From Mycobacterium asiaticum (GTDB lineage: Bacteria > Actinomycetota > Actinomycetes > Mycobacteriales > Mycobacteriaceae), in assembly GCF_001673365.1 (NCBI RefSeq), contig NZ_LZLS01000204.1, positions 1-49,858 on the forward strand: a stretch of DNA of 49,858 bases, in the 5' to 3' direction. Positions 25,440 to 34,109 of this stretch are shown here, one piece after another. The notes beneath the pieces were generated by a model, which saw only the letters and a program-made list of their open reading frames with translations, ran no database searches and was not told where the DNA came from. The position numbers and the translations under genes were made by a program. Each line of letters opens with the position of its first letter. Position 1 is the stretch's first letter.

Positions 25440-25937
25440 TTGTCAGTATCGTCTGATGGTCACGTGTGCGGATCGTCTGGTGGGTCAACCGGGGACCCAT
25501 TTCAAGTCGTCGTCGGCCGGGACTTTCATGTCATGAACGCTTGGAGGGCGAGCGCCGAATTCGCGAAGTCGCGAAAGTGCAGCCAGCGAGCGTCCCGCAG
25601 CGTGATGATGTGGGCGAACTCCGTTTCCCACTCGTGTCCGGTTATGCCGACCGGCAAGGTAATCGGATTCCTGCATGCCGGTCGGCTCTATTCGGGCCGC
25701 GTCGTCGACGAGATCGACCGGGACACGGTGTGGGCGTTCGCCGAAGGCTTCGGATATGCCTACGAACGCACCGTCCTGCTCGAGCGCATGCGGCGCCAGC
25801 ATGCGGAGGTGCTGCGGGCGCTGGCGTCCGCGGACGAGGCCGCCCGCGCGTTGCAGGACGCGGATCTGGACCTGCGCAAGATCGAGCCGGTCGAACGTAG
25901 CTATGTGCGACTGGCCAGTGTCCCCGAACTGGCCTGA
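25440..25937 (+). pseudogene. Remnant of a GAF-domain LuxR-type regulator
   Basis: From about 25641 the frame encodes PVMPTGKVIGFLHAGRLYSG and then DRDTVWAFAEGFGYAYERTV, ending LLERMRRQHAEVLRALASADEAAR in pieces typical of the C-terminal part of the GAF domain and the linker of actinobacterial GAF-LuxR regulators. A TGA follows PELA, where such proteins normally continue into the helix-turn-helix; that domain is missing. Upstream of 25641 the frame does not look like the family, and coding-like pieces lie in another frame. I read it as a decayed fragment inserted between mce3R and its target operon. A short functional protein cannot be excluded. Confidence 0.5.
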
Positions 25938-26009
25938 GGCGCACCTGTCAGGGCCATGTCTATAACCGTTACGGCTGGAGCGCAGGCTTGATCCAGTCAA
26001 TCACGTTGT

Positions 26010-26022
26010 AATAGAGTCTATT
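26010..26022. promoter_or_regulatory. 13-bp palindrome upstream of mce3R
   Basis: AATAGAGTCTATT is a perfect 6+1+6 palindrome in an AT-rich patch about 115 bases before the mce3R start; flanking GTA and TAC extend the symmetry with one extra base. It could be an operator for mce3R. The 198 bases between the remnant and mce3R hold no gene. No clear -10/-35 pair was assigned. Confidence 0.4.
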
Positions 26023-26135
26023 TACCCATTTATGTATCTGGATGATCTCGGTAAAAGAGGCTCGCGCAACGGACACGTTCAGGCACAGAGCTGGTTGAAG
26101 CTGTAAGTAGTACTTGTCTGGCAGGATTTGCATCG

Positions 26136-27338
26136 ATGGAGACAGCCGCCGCGCCGGTGAGGCGCCGCCCGAAGGACCGCAAGCAGCAGATTTTGGAGCA
26201 GGCGGTCGGGCTGTTCATCGAGCGCGGCTTTCACTCGGTCAAATTGGAGGACATCGCCGAAGCGGCTGGGGTGACCGCACGCGCTCTTTATCGTCACTAC
26301 GACAGCAAGCAGGCGTTGCTCGCCGAAGCGATCCGGGCCGGCCAAGACCAGTACCAGAGCGCTCGTCGTCTCACCGACGGCCAGGCTGAGCCGGCACCAC
26401 GTCCGTTGAATGTCGAACTTCCCGACTTGATTACCGCGGCGGTCGAATCACGCTCGCTGATGGTTTTGTGGCAGCGCGAAGCGCGCTACCTCAATGAGAA
26501 CGACCGCGCGGAAGTGCGGCGTCGCATCAACGCGATCGTCGCCGGTATGCGTGACAACTTAGTGCTCGAGGTGCCCGGTCTGAGCCCGCAGCAGTCAGAG
26601 TTGCGTGCGTGGGCGGTCGCCAGCACGCTGACCGGGCTCGGCGGGCACAATCTGACGCTTCCGGCTGACGAGCTCGAAGTGTGTCTCTCCCAAGCGTGTA
26701 TGGCCGCGGCGCGGACTCCTGCGGCCGGTGAGCTAGAGCCGATCGAAACCTCTGTCGACCCGGATGCAGAGGCCGCGGTGCTGTTTTCGCGATACGAGAC
26801 CCTGCTTGCCACCGGCGCACACTTGTTCCGCGCGCGCGGTTATCCGGCCGTCAGCACCAGCGAAATTGCCAAGGGCGCCAACATCGCCGGCCCGGGCCTC
26901 TACCGGTCGTTCTCGTCGAAGCAGGCCATTCTGGATGCGCTCATCCGCCGACTCGACGAGTGGCGCAGCCTGGAAGCCGTCCGTGCAATACGCGCGAATT
27001 CCGAAGCGGTGCAACGGCTGCGGGGGCTGGTAGAAGGGCATGTGCGGATCAGCCTGGACGCACCGGACCTGGTGGCGGTGTGCGTCACCGAACTCTCTCA
27101 CGCCTCTGTCGAGGTATGCGACGGTTACCTGAGGAACAAGACCGACCGTGAGACGGTCTGGATCGAGTTGATCAACCAATTGGTGCCCGTGACGACGACC
27201 ACCGAAGCGCGGATACTCACCGCTGCTGCTATCACTTTCATCGAAGATGTCTCTCGCACATGGCATCTCACGCGCTACGTGGGGGTCGCCGACGAAATCA
27301 CCGCGATCGCGTTGTCGATCTTGACGAGTCGGTCCTGA
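26136..27338 (+). CDS. mce3R: Mce3R, double-TetR-domain repressor of the mce3/mel2 regulon
   Basis: A 400-residue regulator made of two complete TetR units in tandem, the hallmark of Mce3R (about 406 residues in M. tuberculosis). First DNA-binding unit: RKQQILEQAVGLFIERGF with recognition helix in IAEAAGVTARALYRHY (about 15-58). Second: GAHLFRARGYPAVSTSEIAK with IAGPGLYRSF (about 227-265). Each is followed by a helical ligand-type domain. In M. tuberculosis this protein is reported to repress the mce3 operon and the mel2 and echA13-fadE17-fadE18 genes, all of which are in this window. It is divergent from mce3 but separated by 850 bases. Confidence 0.93.
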   Translation: METAAAPVRRRPKDRKQQILEQAVGLFIERGFHSVKLEDIAEAAGVTARALYRHYDSKQALLAEAIRAGQDQYQSARRLTDGQAEPAPRPLNVELPDLITAAVESRSLMVLWQREARYLNENDRAEVRRRINAIVAGMRDNLVLEVPGLSPQQSELRAWAVASTLTGLGGHNLTLPADELEVCLSQACMAAARTPAAGELEPIETSVDPDAEAAVLFSRYETLLATGAHLFRARGYPAVSTSEIAKGANIAGPGLYRSFSSKQAILDALIRRLDEWRSLEAVRAIRANSEAVQRLRGLVEGHVRISLDAPDLVAVCVTELSHASVEVCDGYLRNKTDRETVWIELINQLVPVTTTTEARILTAAAITFIEDVSRTWHLTRYVGVADEITAIALSILTSRS

Positions 27339-27345
27339 GCGACGC

Positions 27346-28116
27346 TCACCAGAGCGCGGCGATGGTTCCGCCGTCGGCGATTTGCGTGGTCCCGGTGATC
27401 ATCGACGCATCGTCGGACAACAGGAACGCCACAATGCTGGCCATCTCCTCGGGTGCTGCCATGCGACCCTGCAAGCGGGCGATCATGCTGCGTGCACCGC
27501 CCTCGCCCAACGTTTCGTCGAACATGGTCATCGCGGTCTGCTGCATGGGGGTGTCGACGAATGCCGGCAGCAGCGCGTTGGCGCGGATGTTCGAGGAGCG
27601 CAGTTCCGCGGCGGTGATCCGGCTCAGCTGACTGATCGCGGCCTTGGACATACCGTAGGCGCCGGATCCGCCCACCGCGATGTGCCCGGCCAGCGATGAC
27701 ATGTTGACTATCGCTCCCCCGCCACGCTGGATCATCTGCGGCGCAGCATGTTTGGTGCACAGCCAGGCGCCGCGCAGGTTGATCGCCATCACGCGGTCGA
27801 AATCCTCGACGGTGGTCTCGATGAGCGAAGCGAAGTGAACGACGCCGGCGTTCGCGACGAGTTTGTCCACGCCGCCGAAGGATGACACGCAGGCCGCGAC
27901 CATGCCGGCGACCTGTTGCTCGTCGCTGATGTCGGCCTGGTGGGCAACCGCACCGGAACCGATCTTTGTCGCGGCGGTTTCAGCGGCCGCGGCGTCGATG
28001 TCGGCACACAGGACCTGACAACCCTCGACGGCGAGTCGCTGCGCCACCGCCAGCCCGATGCCTGCTCCGGCGCCGGTGACAATCGCGGTCTTACCCGCCA
28101 GGTCAGGATGGTTCAC
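27346..28116 (-). CDS. melK: MelK, short-chain dehydrogenase (Rv1941-like)
   Basis: A 256-residue classical SDR. Cofactor motif TGAGAGIG at 14-21, CADID with Asp favouring NAD(H), NAG motif in VANAGVV, catalytic Ser in NMSSLAG and the Tyr-Lys pair in YGMSKAA. Last gene of the leftward mel2 unit, coupled to ribA1 by an ATGA overlap. Its stop lies only a few bases from the convergent mce3R stop; in H37Rv about twenty genes lie at this point. Confidence 0.85.
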   Translation of the reverse strand: MNHPDLAGKTAIVTGAGAGIGLAVAQRLAVEGCQVLCADIDAAAAETAATKIGSGAVAHQADISDEQQVAGMVAACVSSFGGVDKLVANAGVVHFASLIETTVEDFDRVMAINLRGAWLCTKHAAPQMIQRGGGAIVNMSSLAGHIAVGGSGAYGMSKAAISQLSRITAAELRSSNIRANALLPAFVDTPMQQTAMTMFDETLGEGGARSMIARLQGRMAAPEEMASIVAFLLSDDASMITGTTQIADGGTIAALW

Positions 28117-29180
28117 CCTGCTGCCGCCAACGTTTGCGTCGCTATCCCGTGCTCGCGAATGGCGCCGAACAGCACCAGACCGAATCCTGGTGTCTCATCG
28201 GAAAGTTCGAGGGCGTAGACCCCGAGATCACGAAGGATCCAGCTCACCGTTACCGCCATCTCTGTGGCACCGCTGCGTGGAAACAGCCCGCAGGCGCGCG
28301 GCGTCCCGGACGGCCGCAGGTACAGCACGACCCCGCTGCCCTGCGCCGACATCCGGGACAGCGCGCCGTTGAGGTCGCTGCCGCAGCGACACGCTTTGGA
28401 GCCGAACACATCTCCGGTCAAGCATTCGACGTGGACATGCAAGGGGACGGGGATGCCGGCGTCGGCGGTGCCTAGGATCACCGCCAGATGTTCACCACCC
28501 TCATGCACGTCTTTGAAGCCAATCACCCGGGAATCACCCGCCCACGTCGGCAGCACGGTCTCTGTCAACCGAACCACCTGCGGCTCGGTCCGCTTTCGAT
28601 ACGCGAGCAATTCGGCCATGAATACCACTGGAAGTGCGTATTCGACGGCGAATTCGACCAATTCGGCGCCACGGGCGATCAAGGTCGGATTACGCCGCGA
28701 GACGATTTCGCAGAATGCGGCGGCCTGGACCCGTCCCGCCAGCTGTGCCAGGTCGACTGCGGCCTCGGCGGGTCCGCATCGCTGCAGAAGCCCACCGGAC
28801 TCGGCCCGGACCGGGACGACGTGGCCCGGACGCTGGAAATCCGCAGCCGTGCTCCGGGCCGACGCGAGTGCCGCGATGGTCCGCGCCCGGTCCGCCGCCG
28901 AAATGCCGGTACCGGTCCCGCGCACGTCGACCGACACGCAGTGCGGCGTGTCGCCGTGACACATGGGCGGCAGGTCCAGCCGTCGACACTCGTTGCCCGG
29001 CAATGCCACTCGCACATAACCGGAGGCGTGGCGGATGGTGAAGTGAAGTAGTTGCGCAGTCGCGGCCTCGGCCGCGAACACCAGATAGCCGTCACCGTCG
29101 GTACCGTCGGCGAGGACCACGGCCCGCCCCGCGGCAATCGCGGTCAGGGCGCGTAGCACTCGAACGTCGGTGGTTTTCAC
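28113..29180 (-). CDS. ribA1: RibA1/MelJ, degenerate DHBP synthase-GTP cyclohydrolase II-like protein
   Basis: A 355-residue two-domain protein: DHBP-synthase-like (about 8-200) and GTP-cyclohydrolase-II-like (about 215-355). Several catalytic elements look lost. The acidic Mg-binding DEDRENE stretch of RibB is replaced by ADGTDGDGY; the GHTEA histidine is proline in RCGPAEA. In the second domain the zinc cysteines remain (ECLTGDVF, ACRCGSDL), but the substrate motif RVHSEC reads HVHVEC and the QEGRGIGL region is replaced by RPSGTPRACGLF; the C-terminus is short. It is therefore unlikely to make riboflavin precursors normally; a non-catalytic or altered role within mel2 is possible. GTG start 2 bases after the ephB stop. 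Confidence 0.78.
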   Translation of the reverse strand: MKTTDVRVLRALTAIAAGRAVVLADGTDGDGYLVFAAEAATAQLLHFTIRHASGYVRVALPGNECRRLDLPPMCHGDTPHCVSVDVRGTGTGISAADRARTIAALASARSTAADFQRPGHVVPVRAESGGLLQRCGPAEAAVDLAQLAGRVQAAAFCEIVSRRNPTLIARGAELVEFAVEYALPVVFMAELLAYRKRTEPQVVRLTETVLPTWAGDSRVIGFKDVHEGGEHLAVILGTADAGIPVPLHVHVECLTGDVFGSKACRCGSDLNGALSRMSAQGSGVVLYLRPSGTPRACGLFPRSGATEMAVTVSWILRDLGVYALELSDETPGFGLVLFGAIREHGIATQTLAAAG

Positions 29181-29182
29181 GA

Positions 29183-30232
29183 TTAGCGCAGCCCGTCCAG
29201 GAACTCGGTCAGCAAGCGGTTTGTCTCCTCGGGTGCTTCCTGCTGGATCCAGTGGCCGACGTCGGAAACCATATGTGTGCCACGGTAGTCCGACATCACC
29301 TCGTCGGCACGTTCGAGCGCCTCGGCGCCCCAGGTGGTTCCGACGTCGTACTGTCCGCCGATAAACAGTGCGGGCGGTGTGAGTGGCTTGCCCTCCTGGT
29401 CGGCCAGGTCGTGCCAGTCGTTGTCGATGTTGTGGTAGAAGCTAAGCGGTCCGCCGAAGCCGGAACGCTCGAATTCCGCTGCGTAGAAATCGAGGTCGGT
29501 GTCGGTGAACCAGGACGGCATCGGTTCGGGATAAACGAATGCGTCCTTGAGTCGGGCCCCCTCGGCCATGCAAAGCGGGCCGGCCCGGATCACGTCGACA
29601 GGGTCCATTGCGGCCAGGTCGACTCCGGCGTCCACCGCCGCCTTGGTCGCGGCGATCATCGCTTCGCCGGAGACGGTATAGGTGAGTCCGAGCAGCCACC
29701 CCCGCACATCCTCTTCGATCTCGGCGATGATTGCGTCTTGCGCGGAGAAGTAGTCCTGGTACCAGACGCGACCTTCGCCGGCGAGTTCAATGTGATAGTC
29801 ATTGGGCCGTTGCTCGCCGAAGGGGCTGCCCGGCAACCCGATTACGCCGCGGCCGGCGAACGGCACACTGATGCCGACCACGCCGGCACACCGGTCCGGG
29901 TGCAGCCAGGCGAAGGTCCAGGCTACTGGCGCACCCCAGTCATGACCGACCACGAATGCCGTGTCCGCGCCGTAAGCGTCGAGCACACCGACGACGTCAC
30001 CGACCAATTCCTTGATCCGGTAAGCGGAATTCAAGAAGTACTTCGACGAACGCCCGTAGCCACGCTGATCAATCGCCACCGCGCGGTAACCGGCGGCGGC
30101 AAGCGCGGGAAGCTGATGACGCCACGAATACCAGGACTCCGGAAAGCCGTGGATCAGTACCACCAGCGGCCCGTCACCCTCCTCCACGGCGTGGATACGG
30201 GTGCCCCGGCAGTTCAGGATTCGATGAACCAT
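29183..30232 (-). CDS. ephB: Epoxide hydrolase EphB (MelH)
   Basis: A 349-residue alpha/beta-hydrolase that opens epoxides to diols through an aspartyl ester. HGFPESWYSW (28-37) forms the oxyanion site, Asp98 in VGHDWGAP is the nucleophile, Asp296 in GGQYDVG and His327 in VGHWIQQ complete the triad; these are at a constant offset of six from the published EphB residues. Lid tyrosines are in VWYQDYF and SFYHNID. The start at 30232 gives the family N-terminus MVHRILNCRGTRIHAV; an upstream ATG at 30367 lies inside melG. It follows melG by 14 bases. Highly similar by eye to M. tuberculosis EphB. Confidence 0.93.
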   Translation of the reverse strand: MVHRILNCRGTRIHAVEEGDGPLVVLIHGFPESWYSWRHQLPALAAAGYRAVAIDQRGYGRSSKYFLNSAYRIKELVGDVVGVLDAYGADTAFVVGHDWGAPVAWTFAWLHPDRCAGVVGISVPFAGRGVIGLPGSPFGEQRPNDYHIELAGEGRVWYQDYFSAQDAIIAEIEEDVRGWLLGLTYTVSGEAMIAATKAAVDAGVDLAAMDPVDVIRAGPLCMAEGARLKDAFVYPEPMPSWFTDTDLDFYAAEFERSGFGGPLSFYHNIDNDWHDLADQEGKPLTPPALFIGGQYDVGTTWGAEALERADEVMSDYRGTHMVSDVGHWIQQEAPEETNRLLTEFLDGLR

Positions 30233-30246
30233 GCTCGCCTCTCTCG

Positions 30247-32759
30247 TCAGCGTCCGTGGCCGGCGGCTGCGCCCACCAGTTGATTCGCGGGTTCGGCGGG
30301 TACCGCTCGATTTTCGTAATTGCGGGCGATCAACGTCTTCTCGCCGGACAGCCGGGTGCGCGCCCACTTGCCGATGACCCGGCTGGCGATACCCGGCTTC
30401 ATCAGCGCCAGTGGCGGTTTGACGAGGTGAACGACGGCCAAGAACTCGCGGTAGGCGTCGAGGTCGTCATGCACCAACTCCAGCAGGCGGTCCATGTACC
30501 AGGTCAGCACCCCGAAGTAGAACGGGCGCTTCTTGTCTACGTCCTTCATCCAGTCGAAGCGTAGGTTCTGCTCGCGGATTACAAACCACGCCGTGTCGGC
30601 CATCTTCGCGATGGAGCGGTAATACCGCCGCGGCAGCTGGCGATGCCCTGGACCGTACTTTGCCAGCAGCAGTTGCATCTCGCGAACTTCCTTGAGCGCC
30701 AGACTCATACCGAGCCCCGAGACTGGGTCGGCGCTGGTGTACGCGTCGCCGACGGCCAACAGGGCCCGTGGCAGATTGCGCTTGTCCTCGTAGTGCAGCC
30801 GCAGCATGTTCGGATAGCGGAAGTTGTAGATCGGCGAGGCGGGTTCGAGCCCGTCGATGTTCTCCCCCACCACCGGCGACGGCATGCGATTGGCGATTCG
30901 CGGAATTCGGTTGCCGTGCGCGGCGGCGAATAACAGTTGTAGGCCACCAGCGAAGTGGACAGCACGGTACGCGAGCTGTCGACGTAATACTGTGCGGCAT
31001 AGGTGTCCTCGAACGGCCGGTAGGCGTAGCAGATGACCATCACCTTGTCCTGCCATTGCCGTTCGGGCGGCACCCGATGCTGCATTGTCGAGTAGAAGCA
31101 GTTGATGATGTCCTGTTCGACCTCCGGTGCTCCGATGCCCAGACGGTCCAGGAACTCCGGTACCCGAGTGTTCTTACCGGAGGCGTCTACCACGAACTCC
31201 GCCGGTATGACCTCCGCGTCTTCTCCGACCGCGACACCTATCACGCTGTTGTTCGCCCGATCGAACACCAGGTCGGTGACCTCGGACTCGTACCGGAAGT
31301 CGATCCGGGGCTCGTCGTCGAGTCGGCGTCGCACGCACCATTCGAGCAGTGGTCTTCCGGCACAGATGATTTCGATGTCACTGGTGCCGGGCTTCTTCCA
31401 GGAACCGCCCAGCCGGATCCGATACTGGGCGGCCATGTCGACCTTGAAGGCACCCTCGCGAACCATGTCGTCGACGATCCCGGGGAATAGGCGTTCCAGT
31501 TCGATCTGTCCCGCGGTGAGTAGGTGATGCAAGTGCCAGCCCTGCGCAGCACCGGGCCTACCTTCCCGGCGGCGATGCGGATCGTCTTTCTCTAACACGA
31601 TGACACGTTCGAACGTCTCGCTACACACCTTGGCCGCGGCGATGCCCGCAATGCTGCCACCGATCACCACTGCGGTACCGCGACCTCGGCGCCGCACCTC
31701 GTCGATGTCTACGCCGGCATGGTCCAGCCGCGCCGGGTTGCGCCGGCGCGCCGCCCCGCTGGCCACGAACTTCTCATAGTAGAGGCCGACCCGGTGAAAA
31801 CCGTTTTGATCCAGCCAGTTTCGGCTGGCTTCCACCATCGGTGCCGGACCGCACAGATAGACATCGCAATCGCCGTCGGCCAGCATTCGTTGTTCCAGGA
31901 GATCGGTGACCAGTCCGGTGCGTCCATCCCAGTCGGCTTCGGGACTGGCAACGATGACGTGCACGTCCAAGGCGGGGACGCGACGGCGTAACGCCTTGAG
32001 CTCGTCGAGTTTGCACAGGTCCTGGCCGGAGGTCACTCCGTAGAGGAGATGAACGGGTTGGGTGGTGTCGGCTGCCAGACTGTCCGCCATCGCCAGGATT
32101 GCCGACAGGCCGGTGCCGCCGGCAACCAGGATGACCGGACGCACGACCGGACGCAGATAGAAGCTGCCCTTGCTGCACCGCATGGCAATGCGATCGCCGG
32201 GTTGCGCGCGGTCGCGTAGATAGTTCGACATCACGCCGTCGGGCAGCAATCGGATGATGAATTCCAGTTCGTCGCGACCATCCGGATGGGCGTAGGAGTA
32301 GTTGCGCCAGGTGCCCGTGCCGGGCACCCGCAACTGGGCGAACTGGCCAGCCTTGTAGCGCAGCGCAGACCCCAGTCCGGAGACGTCGACCCGCAGGATG
32401 GCCGTGCCGGCTGAAACCAGGTCGACAGAGGTCACCACGCCGTCGCCGGTGATCAGCAGGGCGGCATTGTCGTCGGCCGGGTACTGCAACTCGATACGAC
32501 AATCGGAAGTCGCGAATGTCTGGCAGGTCAACACTTTTCGTGCGGCCCGCTCCACATCGGACAGGCCTTCGGTGCGTCCCATCTCGTACTGGCCGGAGGT
32601 ACAAGTGGCCACGCAGGTACCGCAGATACCGCTCTGGCATTCGTTGACGATGGCGACACCGTGCTCCTCGGCCGCCTCCAGCATCGATTGGTCCGGCAGC
32701 ACCGGCATCGTCTTGGCGGTCCCGTCCGAATAACCGACGGTGACTTGGCGAACCGACAT
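30247..32759 (-). pseudogene. melG: MelG-type ferredoxin/flavin oxygenase with a one-base frameshift (Rv1937-like)
   Basis: The protein has three parts: plant-type 2Fe-2S domain (Cys41, 46, 49, 79; ECQSGICGTC), FAD/NAD ferredoxin-reductase domain (RNYSYAH, VAGGTGLSAILAMA, YLCGPAPMV; about 100-330) and a flavin monooxygenase-like domain (AVVIGGSIAGIAAAKV at about 365, later VGDAYTSADPVSGLGMSLAL). Near 30895-30900 the frame breaks: up to ATEFRE it runs in one frame and from NRMPSPVVGENIDG in another. Inserting one T restores the expected reading, and the span of 2513 bases becomes 2514, a multiple of three, giving 837 residues against about 839 in H37Rv. It is a recent pseudogene or a sequencing error. 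ATG start at 32759. Confidence 0.85.
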
Positions 32760-32783
32760 CGTGGTGCCCTCTCTTGCGAAGCG

Positions 32784-33893
32784 CTAAACGACCAGGGCCA
32801 CCGGTTTCTTGGCGATGCGGGCGTTGAGTCGGGGCATGACCTCCTCGGCCAGCAACCGCAGCGACTCTTTCCACGGCCCGGGATTGTCCCGGTAGTCGAA
32901 GCCGAGCACGAGCAGATGGCCGAATCCGCCCACCTGGTCGTAGGTGGCCTCCAACTTGTCGACCACCGTTTCGACCGAACCGACCACAAAAGTGTTCTCG
33001 GCCAGATATTCCGCCGTCACGTCGTCGTCAGGAACCGTCGGATTGTGCTTGTAGAACTTCGTCATGCCGAACATGCGGAACGTGGGCAACGTGTACTCGC
33101 GCATGGCGCGTCCCATTGCCCCGTCGACCGCGTAACGGAATGCCTGCTCATCGGTTTCGGCTACCAGCACTTCGCGTACCAGCCGCCAGTCGCGTCGATC
33201 CGGCGTACGACCGCTGCGCTCGGCCCCTTCCAACACTGCATCCCAGTGCGTGGCAACGTATTCCGCATTAAGGTCCAAACTCATTGGCAGATAACCACGT
33301 TCGCCGGCCAGCTTCAGTGTCTCCGAGCCGGCGCTGAACCCGGTGACGCCGATCGGGGGGTGCGGACTCTGGAAACACTTGATGTGACGCTTCATCAAGC
33401 CCTCGAACATCGGCGCAATACCGTTGGCGTTCCAGTATTTTCCGCGGTGCTCCCAGGGCGCGTCCTCGGTCCAGATGCGCAGCATGATCTCCAGCGCCTC
33501 GCGGGTCATCTCGCGGTGCTCGCCGTTCTTGCCGTCGACGTCATACAGCGCCCAGTCGCCGGGAATACCGCTGGCGCCCACGCCCAGCATGAAGCGACCC
33601 TGCGCGAGGTGGTCGAAATAGGCTACGCGGTGCGCCAATTCGACTGGATGATGGTAAGGCAACAGGTGCGCGCCAGGTGCGAGCTTGATGTTCTTGGTTC
33701 GCAACAGCGCCTGCGCCAGCAGTAGATCGGGCGCACAGATTGGCTCCCACGGCACGGTGAAGTGCTCGCCGACCCACGCTTCGACGTACCCGAGCTGGTC
33801 GGCCAGCTCGATCATGTCGAGGTCCCACTGGGTCGCGTCGTACAGGGTGCGCTCCGGTGGGTGGGCCGGCATGAGGAAGATTCCGATCTCCAT
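32784..33893 (-). CDS. melF: MelF, luciferase-like flavin-dependent monooxygenase (Rv1936-like)
   Basis: A 369-residue TIM-barrel protein of the bacterial luciferase-like monooxygenase family, the same length recalled for Rv1936. EIGIFLMPAHPPERTLYDA starts the first strand; WVGEHFTVPWEP is the flavin-site region, LGVGASGIPGDWALYD and VTGFSAGSETLKLAGERGY follow. It needs reduced flavin, which in M. tuberculosis mel2 could come from MelI or MelG; MelI is absent here and melG is frameshifted. The start at 33893 has AGAAGGG 7 bases upstream; an upstream ATG at 33974 lies in the promoter region. Confidence 0.9.
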   Translation of the reverse strand: MEIGIFLMPAHPPERTLYDATQWDLDMIELADQLGYVEAWVGEHFTVPWEPICAPDLLLAQALLRTKNIKLAPGAHLLPYHHPVELAHRVAYFDHLAQGRFMLGVGASGIPGDWALYDVDGKNGEHREMTREALEIMLRIWTEDAPWEHRGKYWNANGIAPMFEGLMKRHIKCFQSPHPPIGVTGFSAGSETLKLAGERGYLPMSLDLNAEYVATHWDAVLEGAERSGRTPDRRDWRLVREVLVAETDEQAFRYAVDGAMGRAMREYTLPTFRMFGMTKFYKHNPTVPDDDVTAEYLAENTFVVGSVETVVDKLEATYDQVGGFGHLLVLGFDYRDNPGPWKESLRLLAEEVMPRLNARIAKKPVALVV

Positions 33894-34109
33894 CGTTAAC
33901 CCTTCTCTGGTTGTCCGCCATCCGCGTCTCTGTTGGTATATCACAGTACTAGCAAGATACTTCGTTGTACACAAGATGCTTTTTGCTTGGTAATTCTCGG
34001 GGCACTCTGACCTACACGCCCGTAATGGCTATGGACATAATGACGAATGCGCGCGTAACGTCGCACGGGCCACCCGTTCAGCGCGCGCAGCGAGCAGCAA
34101 GGAGCCGCC
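33894..34109. promoter_or_regulatory. Divergent melF / echA13 control region
   Basis: An AT-rich 216-base region between two operons reported as Mce3R targets in M. tuberculosis. On the plus strand CATAAT (34036-34041) is a good -10 for echA13, with no good -35. On the minus strand TTGTGT, 17 bases, TAGTAC is a possible melF promoter. Two copies of CAAGATRCTT lie 19 bases apart (33953-33962 and 33972-33981, 9 of 10 identical), about two helical turns, fitting a two-site repressor but not statistically compelling. AAGGAG precedes echA13. Confidence 0.45.

Noticed and set aside
29252..30283. Plus-strand frame of 343 codons opposite ephB
   Set aside because: The minus strand holds a full epoxide hydrolase with its catalytic triad; this frame has no recognisable domain.
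25400..33995. Shared 12-base word (10 of 12) between yrbE3A and melF upstream regions as the Mce3R operator
   Set aside because: About two to three such matches are expected by chance between two regions of this size, so it is not evidence by itself.
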